From assembly GCA_022825705.1 (NCBI GenBank), contig JAJDWH010000050.1:1-64000 (forward strand): a stretch of DNA of 64,000 bases. The letters run 5' to 3'. This DNA comes from Alphaproteobacteria bacterium (GTDB lineage: Bacteria > Pseudomonadota > Alphaproteobacteria > TMED109). Positions 58,426-64,000 of this stretch are shown in pieces. The translations under genes were made by a program, and so were the position numbers. The notes below the pieces were generated by a model, which was not told the DNA's origin, ran no database searches, and saw only the letters and a list, made by a program, of their open reading frames with translations. Each line of letters opens with the position of its first letter. Positions within the stretch are counted from its first letter, which is position 1.

Positions 58426-59139
58426 ATGACCACCCGGTTGAGACCGATGCACCAACGAGTCAGGCGGCACCTGCGGCCGCCCCGGAGCAGGTCGCCGCGT
58501 TCCGTCCCGAAAGCCCGCTCCGCCTTACGGCCAACGGTCCTGGTGTTCGCCCGCCAGCCGGTGATCGGCACCGTAAAGACGCGGCTCGCCGCCGATATCG
58601 GCAGGGTGGAAGCCCTGCGCTTCTACCGCGCGACGCTCGCCGTGCTGCTTCGTCGCCTTGCGTCCGACCGCACCTGGCGGACGATCCTGGCGGTTACGCC
58701 GGATCGTGCGTGCCGCGCCATGGCGCGAACCTTTCGCGTCCCGGCCGTGCCGCAGGGTGCCGGCAATCTGGGCCTGCGGATGCGCCGGGTGGCCGGCAGT
58801 CAGCCGGGACCGGCCCTGATCGTCGGCAGCGACGTTCCAGACCTGCAGGCCAGTCACCTCCGAGCGGCGCTGGCAGCCCTGCGTTGGCACGACTTCGTCT
58901 TCGGCCCGGCGGCCGACGGCGGGTACTGGCTGGCGGGCTTCCGAAACCGACGGCCCGCCGGCTCCGTCATGCTGAACGTCCGCTGGTCGACGTCCGCCGC
59001 CCTGGCGGACACTGTCCGTTCCGCCGGGACGCGCGCGCGGGTTCATGTGCTTGCGGACGTCCTGGACGACGTCGACGACGGCGGCGCATACACGCGTCAC
59101 CAGGCGCCCCGTTCGTGCCGCGGCCGGCTCGGAGACTGA
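58426..59139 (+). CDS. TIGR04282/DUF2064-type glycosyltransferase-like protein
   Basis: A protein of about 237 residues. The family opening VLVFARQPVIGTVKTRLAAD begins near residue 30; ALIVGSDVPDLQASHLRAAL contains the DxPDL-type metal site, and FGPAADGGYWLAGF the ligand loop. The first 25 or so residues are Arg-rich and may not be translated; ATG 58426 has GGAAG ahead of it, but starts at 58447 or 58402 are possible. TIGR04282 proteins usually pair with TIGR04283; here the two genes are separated by an unknown membrane protein and the lipoprotein amidohydrolase. Confidence 0.85.
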   Translation: MTTRLRPMHQRVRRHLRPPRSRSPRSVPKARSALRPTVLVFARQPVIGTVKTRLAADIGRVEALRFYRATLAVLLRRLASDRTWRTILAVTPDRACRAMARTFRVPAVPQGAGNLGLRMRRVAGSQPGPALIVGSDVPDLQASHLRAALAALRWHDFVFGPAADGGYWLAGFRNRRPAGSVMLNVRWSTSAALADTVRSAGTRARVHVLADVLDDVDDGGAYTRHQAPRSCRGRLGD

Positions 59140-59250
59140 GCGAGTATCGCAGCCTCACTTCGTTCCGGTCCCGGTTGCCGACCCCCGCGAACACTGGCCG
59201 CCGTCCAGCCCATATACTGTGTGAGGATCAATTCCCCGCGGAGTCCGACC

Positions 59251-60054
59251 ATGGCTGCAACAGCGGAACGGGTGCGCCCCGCTCCGATGCTCCTGAGGCG
59301 CGACGACGACGGCGTGTGCGTGCTCACGCTGAATCGTCCCGAAGCCCGGAACGCCCTGTCCAACGACCTGATGTTCCATCTGCAGGCGGAGCTTGATGCC
59401 ACCGCGCAGGATGAAAGCGTCAAGGTGCTCGTCATCGAAGGAGTCGGACCCGCGTTCTGTGCCGGTCACGACCTACGCGAGATTCGGGCCAACCCGGGCC
59501 GGGAAGCCTACGAGAAGCTGTTCGCGACATGCGCCCACCTGATGCTGTCCGTCACGCGCCATCCGCGCCCGGTCATCGCCAAGGTCGCGGGCATCGCGAC
59601 TGCCGCGGGGTGTCAACTGGTGGCGTCCTGCGACCTCGTGGTCGCGGCGCGGGAAGCCCGCTTTGCGACCCCCGGGGTCAACATCGGCCTCTTCTGCTCG
59701 ACGCCCATGGTGGCGCTGTCGCGCTCGGTCGACCGGAAGCAGGCCATGGAGATGCTGCTCACCGGCGAGATGATCAGCGCCGAGACGGCGCGCACCTTCG
59801 GTCTGGTCAATCGCGTGGTCGAACCGGAAAACCTCGACGCGACGGCGATGGATCTCGCCCGCAAGATTGCCGCGAAGTCCCCGCTGACCCTTAGAATTGG
59901 CAAGGAGGCGTTCTACCGGCAGGCCGAGCTGCCCATCGACGACGCCTACGCTTACGCCAGTGAAGTCATGACGCAAAACATGCTGGCCCGGGATGCCGAA
60001 GAAGGAATCGATGCGTTCCTGTCCAAGCGCACCCCGGTCTGGACAGGGAGCTGA
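59251..60054 (+). CDS. Enoyl-CoA hydratase/isomerase family protein
   Basis: A 267-residue crotonase-fold protein. LTLNRPEARNALS, GPAFCAGHDLREI (oxyanion loop with CAGHD), and GIATAAGCQLVASCDLVVAARE are typical; the last Glu-rich catalytic loop is GVNIGLFCSTPMVAL, similar to ECHDC3-type proteins rather than canonical enoyl-CoA hydratase. The catalytic Glu pair is not evident, so the reaction is uncertain. ATG 59251 follows GGAG. It forms a tight cluster with the CoA-binding and metY genes. Confidence 0.85.
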   Translation: MAATAERVRPAPMLLRRDDDGVCVLTLNRPEARNALSNDLMFHLQAELDATAQDESVKVLVIEGVGPAFCAGHDLREIRANPGREAYEKLFATCAHLMLSVTRHPRPVIAKVAGIATAAGCQLVASCDLVVAAREARFATPGVNIGLFCSTPMVALSRSVDRKQAMEMLLTGEMISAETARTFGLVNRVVEPENLDATAMDLARKIAAKSPLTLRIGKEAFYRQAELPIDDAYAYASEVMTQNMLARDAEEGIDAFLSKRTPVWTGS

Positions 60055-60061
60055 CGCCGCC

Positions 60062-60562
60062 TTGGAACCGATTCCCTACCCCGACTCCTACCTGCGCTCG
60101 ATCCTCGAGCGGACGCGCGTCATCGCGATGGTCGGTGCCAGCACGAACATTCGCCGACCGAGCTACTTCGCCTTCAAGTACCTGCGCGAGCGCGGCTATC
60201 GCGTCATTCCGGTCAATCCACCGGCCGCAGGGACGGACCTCCTCGGTGAAACGGTGATGGCAGATCTCGAATCCATCGACGTGCCGGTCGACATGGTTGA
60301 CGTCTTCCGCCGCTCCGAAGAGGCATTGGCGATCACCGAGTCCGCAATCCGTATTGGCGCCAAGACGGTCTGGATGCAGCTCGGGATCCGAAACGACGAC
60401 GCCGCGGCGCGCGCCAAGGCCGCCGGGCTGGATGTTGTCATGAACCGCTGCCCCAAGATCGAATACGGCCGGCTGTACGGGGAACTCGGCTGGGGCGGCA
60501 TCAACTCGGGGCTGTTTTCCAACCGACGGCGGCCGTTGAGATCCCGGACGAAACTGACATGA
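60062..60562 (+). CDS. CoA-binding domain protein (YccU-like)
   Basis: A protein of about 166 residues with a Rossmann-type CoA-binding fold: VIAMVGASTNIRRPSYFAF, ERGYRVIPVNPPAAGTDLLG and VWMQLGIRNDDAAARAKAAG. It resembles the N-terminal part of succinyl-CoA synthetase alpha but stands alone. A TTG at 60062 is the likely start; an ATG at 60011 would overlap the hydratase by 44 bases. It overlaps metY by four bases (ATGA). Confidence 0.85.
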   Translation: MEPIPYPDSYLRSILERTRVIAMVGASTNIRRPSYFAFKYLRERGYRVIPVNPPAAGTDLLGETVMADLESIDVPVDMVDVFRRSEEALAITESAIRIGAKTVWMQLGIRNDDAAARAKAAGLDVVMNRCPKIEYGRLYGELGWGGINSGLFSNRRRPLRSRTKLT

Positions 60563-61854
60563 GCGACTCAGACACGCCGCGGGAGTTCGGCTTCGAAACC
60601 CGCGCGGTGCATGCAGGCGCCGCGCCGGATCCTCATACCGGGGCCAGGACCACGCCGATATTCCAGTCGGTCGGCTTCGTGTTCGATGACGTGGACCACG
60701 CCCAGTCGCTCTTCAACCTCCAGGATTTCGGATTCATCTACGGGCGCATCACCAACCCGACGGTTTCCGTGCTCGAGGAACGCGTGGCCAACCTGGAAGG
60801 AGGTCGCGGCGCAGTCGCGTGCGCGTCCGGGCACGCCGCCCAGCAACTCGCGCTCTACCCGCTGATGGAGTCCGGCGACGAGATTGTCGCCAGCCGGTAC
60901 CTCTATGGCGGCTCGATAACCCAGTTCACCCACACCTTCCGGAGATTCGGCTGGCAGGTGACGTTCGTCGACCCCGCCGACGAGGCAGCGGTCAGGGCGG
61001 CCATCACGGATCGGACCAAGTGCCTGTTCGTCGAGAGCCTGGCCAATCCCGGTGGAATCATCGTCGACGTGGAGCGGATGGCCGACATCGCTCACGAGCA
61101 CGGGATCCCGTTGATGGTGGACAACACGCTCGCAACCCCCTGGCTGCACCGCCCGTTCGACTACGGTGCGGACATCGTCGTGCATTCGCTGACCAAGTTC
61201 ATGGGAGGACACGGCAACTCGCTGGGCGGCGTCATCGTTGAATCGGGAAAATTCGACTGGTTTGCAAGCGGCCGGTTCCCGTCAATGACCGAACCGACGC
61301 CGTCATACCACGGACTTCGCTTCGCCGAGACCTTCGGTGACTTCGGCTACACGATGAAAGTCCGGGCCGATGCGCTTCGTGACCTGGGTCCCGCGCTGTC
61401 GCCGCAGAACGCCTTCTACATCCTCACGGGCATCGAGACGCTGCCGATCAGGATGGAGCGGCACGTGGCAAACGCGCAGGCCGTCGCCGAACACCTCGAG
61501 CAGCACCCGGCCGTCGCCTGGGTGAGCTACGCCGGACTTCCCTCAAGTCCGTATGCCGAGCTGGCTGCGAAGTATTTTCCCAAGGGACCGGGTGCAGTCT
61601 TCACGTTCGGGGTACGCGGCGGCTACGACGCCGGCGTTCAACTCGTCGAGAACGTCCAGATCTTTTCCCATCTCGCCAACATCGGCGACACCCGGAGTCT
61701 GATCATCCACCCTGCTTCCACGACTCACAACCAGTTGACGGATGAGCAGAAGATCGCCGCCGGCGCGGGACCGGACGTGGTCCGGCTTTCCGTCGGCCTG
61801 GAAACCGCGAGCGACCTCATCCACGACCTCGACCAGGCGCTGGGCAACGGCTGA
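60559..61854 (+). CDS. metY: O-acetylhomoserine sulfhydrylase (MetY-like)
   Basis: A 431-residue PLP enzyme of the Cys/Met metabolism family that makes homocysteine from O-acetylhomoserine and sulfide. The family opening FETRAVHAGAAPDPHTGART, the Gly-rich ASGHAAQQLAL, and the PLP-binding Lys in HSLTKFMGGHGNSLGG identify it. The C-terminal IHPASTTHNQL is typical of MetY. It ends convergent with hemA, 50 bases away. Confidence 0.94.
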   Translation: MSDSDTPREFGFETRAVHAGAAPDPHTGARTTPIFQSVGFVFDDVDHAQSLFNLQDFGFIYGRITNPTVSVLEERVANLEGGRGAVACASGHAAQQLALYPLMESGDEIVASRYLYGGSITQFTHTFRRFGWQVTFVDPADEAAVRAAITDRTKCLFVESLANPGGIIVDVERMADIAHEHGIPLMVDNTLATPWLHRPFDYGADIVVHSLTKFMGGHGNSLGGVIVESGKFDWFASGRFPSMTEPTPSYHGLRFAETFGDFGYTMKVRADALRDLGPALSPQNAFYILTGIETLPIRMERHVANAQAVAEHLEQHPAVAWVSYAGLPSSPYAELAAKYFPKGPGAVFTFGVRGGYDAGVQLVENVQIFSHLANIGDTRSLIIHPASTTHNQLTDEQKIAAGAGPDVVRLSVGLETASDLIHDLDQALGNG

Positions 61855-61905
61855 GACTTGATTCGGGCGACGGCCGGACTCTCCGCTGGCGGGGGGCGAG
61901 GCGGG

Positions 61906-63117
61906 TCAGCAGGCGACGCTGATTGACAGTTCCTTCCAGACGGCTTCCAGCGCGGACACCAGGTCCGCGATGTCGGCATCCGTGTGGAGGGGGGTCGGCG
62001 TGAGACGCAACCGCTCGCTGCCTCGCGCAACGGTCGGGTAGTTGATCGGCTGGACATAGATCTTGTAACGGTCGAGCAGCAGATCCGTCGCCCGCTTGCA
62101 GATCACCGGGTCGCCGACCAGCACCGGGACGATATGCGACGCGGAGGGCATGACGGGAAGGCCTGACTCCGCCAATGCCTGCTTCAGGGCGGCAACGCGG
62201 TCCTGATGTAGGCGGCGCTCGACGTCGCTCGACTTCAGGTGCCGGACGCTGGCCAGCGCACCGGCAGCCACTGCCGGCGGCAGGGCCGTCGTGAAAATGA
62301 AACCCGGCGCATACGAACGGACGAAATCGACCGCGGAGGCGGAGCCCGCGATATATCCCCCGACCACGCCGAACGCCTTGGCCAGCGTGCCCTGGACAAT
62401 CGTGATGCGATCCATTGCGCCGTCGCGGGCTGCCACCCCGGCGCCGCGCGGTCCGTACATCCCGACAGCATGCACCTCGTCCAGGTAGGTCATCGCGCCA
62501 TACCTTTCGGCAAGGTCGCAGAATGCCTCGATGGGTGCGATGTCGCCGTCCATCGAATACACCGATTCAAAGACGATGACCTTGGGACGCGCGGGGTCCG
62601 CCGCACGCAGCTTTTGCTCGAGGTCTGCCGGGTCGTTGTGACGAAAGATCCGCTTCTCGGTCATGGCGTGCCGGACGCCGGCGATCATCGAGGCATGATT
62701 GGCTTCGTCGGAGAGCAGGATGCAGCCCGGCAGGTAGCGCCCGATGGTGGACAGTGTCGCCTCGTTCGCCACGTAGCCGGATGTGAACAGAAGCGCCGCC
62801 TCCCGTTCATGCAGGTCGGCAAGTTCCTGCTCCAGGAGCACGTGGCTGTGGGTCGTGCCGGAGATGTTGCGGGTTCCGCCTGCCCCGGCGCCTACCTCGT
62901 CGATCGCTTTCCGCATGGCGGACCGGACGACGTCGTGCTGTCCCATCCCCAGGTAGTCGTTGGAGCACCACACCGTGACAGAGCCGGCGCCACGCTCCGA
63001 ATGCCGAACCGCGCGCGGGAAATGCCCGGCCTGCCGCTCCAGGTCGGCGAACACCCGGTACCGGCCTTCCGCCTTCAGATCGGCGATCCGATCGGAAAAA
63101 AACTGCTGGTAGTCCAT
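61906..63117 (-). CDS. hemA: 5-aminolevulinate synthase (ALAS)
   Basis: A 403-residue PLP enzyme that condenses glycine with succinyl-CoA, opening the C4 heme pathway of alphaproteobacteria. It starts [33 protein letters not shown] is the substrate loop, [19 protein letters not shown] holds the PLP Asp/His, and [17 protein letters not shown] the PLP Lys. ATG 63117 matches the family start. The frame to 63165 adds unrelated residues. No other heme gene is adjacent. Confidence 0.96.
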   Translation of the reverse strand: MDYQQFFSDRIADLKAEGRYRVFADLERQAGHFPRAVRHSERGAGSVTVWCSNDYLGMGQHDVVRSAMRKAIDEVGAGAGGTRNISGTTHSHVLLEQELADLHEREAALLFTSGYVANEATLSTIGRYLPGCILLSDEANHASMIAGVRHAMTEKRIFRHNDPADLEQKLRAADPARPKVIVFESVYSMDGDIAPIEAFCDLAERYGAMTYLDEVHAVGMYGPRGAGVAARDGAMDRITIVQGTLAKAFGVVGGYIAGSASAVDFVRSYAPGFIFTTALPPAVAAGALASVRHLKSSDVERRLHQDRVAALKQALAESGLPVMPSASHIVPVLVGDPVICKRATDLLLDRYKIYVQPINYPTVARGSERLRLTPTPLHTDADIADLVSALEAVWKELSISVAC

Positions 63118-63451
63118 GTCGCAGTTTCCCGCCGCCGAGGCGGCCAGCCCTCCCAGCTCGGGCACCGCGGGCCATCCCGGACAGCGGGCGCGAGCAGGCT
63201 TCGGTCCACGGCGGTAGACGCCCGGCCACGAGACGGCCTATCGGACCTTCAGAACAGCAAGAACGGTGAGGTGCCGCTAGGCCACCAACGTCTGCACACG
63301 AGCAAACGATGCCACATTCAGTCGCTATTGCAAGAAATGGGTCCCCTCCAGATCAGGCTGGCACGCCGACTGCCCGCCGCCCTCGATCCCGATCGGAAAC
63401 GCGTTTCCCGGCGTTCCGGCAACAGGTTGTCAAAGACCTCCTTGTCGCCCG
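63118..63451. other. Intergenic region, nothing recognised
   Basis: About 330 bases between the hemA start and the nuclease stop. No gene or clear promoter was recognised, though the hemA promoter must lie here. Confidence 0.35.
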
Positions 63452-64000
63452 CTACCTCGCCCCGCGCCAGCCGGCCGAAACCGCCTCTCGCTCCGAGCAA
63501 AACCATCTCTCCCCCCGCGTCGGATCGATGCGCGTGCGTTCGTAGTACCGGCCACCGGGAACATGGTAGATCCGTTCGCCGCTCCGGCTGATGTTGCCCT
63601 TGATCCGGCAGTCCGGCCGCTGTGGGTCGGGCTGCTCGGCGGCATCTGCGAGCCGCCTGCCCCGCCGCCACTCCCAGGGCACCACGAACTTCCCGCGCCA
63701 GATTCCGCGACGGGCGGCCTCTGCCGCAGCTTCCTGGCCCGTGTAGTCCATCGCGTAGCGCCGATACGCCAGCGCCCATCCCTCGGCAACCATCCAGGCG
63801 TTCAGGTCGGTTTCGCCGATCCTGCAGACCGCCACGATCCGGCCGTAACGATCCGTGTCCGTTTCCTCGCACTCGACGCGATGGTCGGCGACGCGGGCGG
63901 CAAGGGCGAGCGAAGCCTCCGTTCCGCAAGGCCATGCTTCCCCGTCGACCACGCACCGCTGCCGCCGTTCCGGCGCGTCGATCCCGTGCAGACGGATGCG
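63452..64000 (-). CDS. Partial thermonuclease (SNase-like), start beyond window
   Basis: At least 182 residues of a secreted-type nuclease, open through the right edge of the window, so the signal peptide and first strand are not visible. The first visible residues RIRLHGIDAPERRQRC carry the SNase substrate-loop Asp and neighbours; DRYGRIVAVCRIGETDLNAW and EGWALAYRRYA are the next family motifs. The C-terminal DCRIKGNIS to GERWFCSEREA with two Cys is the extra segment found in many alphaproteobacterial thermonuclease proteins. Confidence 0.88.
   Translation of the reverse strand, partial: RIRLHGIDAPERRQRCVVDGEAWPCGTEASLALAARVADHRVECEETDTDRYGRIVAVCRIGETDLNAWMVAEGWALAYRRYAMDYTGQEAAAEAARRGIWRGKFVVPWEWRRGRRLADAAEQPDPQRPDCRIKGNISRSGERIYHVPGGRYYERTRIDPTRGERWFCSEREAVSAGWRGAR

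Overview
The window is GC-rich chromosomal DNA of an alphaproteobacterium, probably a Rhodospirillales-like lineage; this assignment is inference. It rests on C4-pathway 5-aminolevulinate synthase, the ruvC-ruvA-ruvB-ybgC-tolQ-tolR-tolA-tolB gene order, the gltB/gltD pair, a plant/alphaproteobacterial-type glutamate-cysteine ligase, and two complete Liv-type ABC transporters plus a fused TAXI TRAP transporter. No rRNA, tRNA or CRISPR array was recognised.

Region 1 (1 to about 5.4 kb) looks mobile. It holds an IS-type DDE transposase with candidate imperfect ends, a RelE-like toxin / XRE antitoxin pair with dyad symmetry upstream, and two overlapping tyrosine recombinase genes. A strong hairpin lies just upstream of the outer recombinase. 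Region 2 (5.8 to 18.7 kb) has a DCC-type thiol protein, a benzoylformate-decarboxylase-like ThDP enzyme, a gamma-glutamyltransferase/oxamate-amidohydrolase-like Ntn enzyme, a five-gene Liv ABC transporter and a convergent BCCT osmolyte transporter. Region 3 (19 to 27 kb) has higBA behind a near-consensus, apparently leaderless promoter, then the housekeeping run yebC-ruvCAB-ybgC-tolQRAB on the minus strand. No pal gene follows tolB.

Region 4 (27.4 to 40.6 kb) has a NosR/NirI-type flavo-iron-sulfur membrane protein with no nos genes beside it. Its start codon lies inside a decayed 3' fragment of a livF gene. An intact operon follows (acyl-CoA synthetase, livG, livH, livM, binding protein, livF), and divergently a TAXI-TRAP transporter ending in a tiny two-helix membrane protein. 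Region 5 (40.8 to 44.4 kb) has an SDR reductase, an RHH-MNT fusion with its HEPN partner, an alpha/beta hydrolase, and a second MNT/HEPN module in decay: the nucleotidyltransferase carries an in-frame TAA and the HEPN partner is truncated.

Region 6 (44.4 to 64 kb) has gltD and gltB, glutamate-cysteine ligase, a PUA-less RsmE-like SPOUT protein, ubiA, a PA0069-type radical SAM protein, a TIGR04283/TIGR04282 glycosyltransferase pair around a lipoprotein amidohydrolase, then enoyl-CoA hydratase, CoA-binding protein and metY, hemA and a nuclease cut by the window edge.

The most unusual items are the RHH-MNT/HEPN locus with its decayed neighbour, the livF fossil overprinted by the nosR-like start, the truncated RsmE-like protein, and the leaderless higBA promoter with a dyad inside its spacer. 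None amounts to a proven new system.
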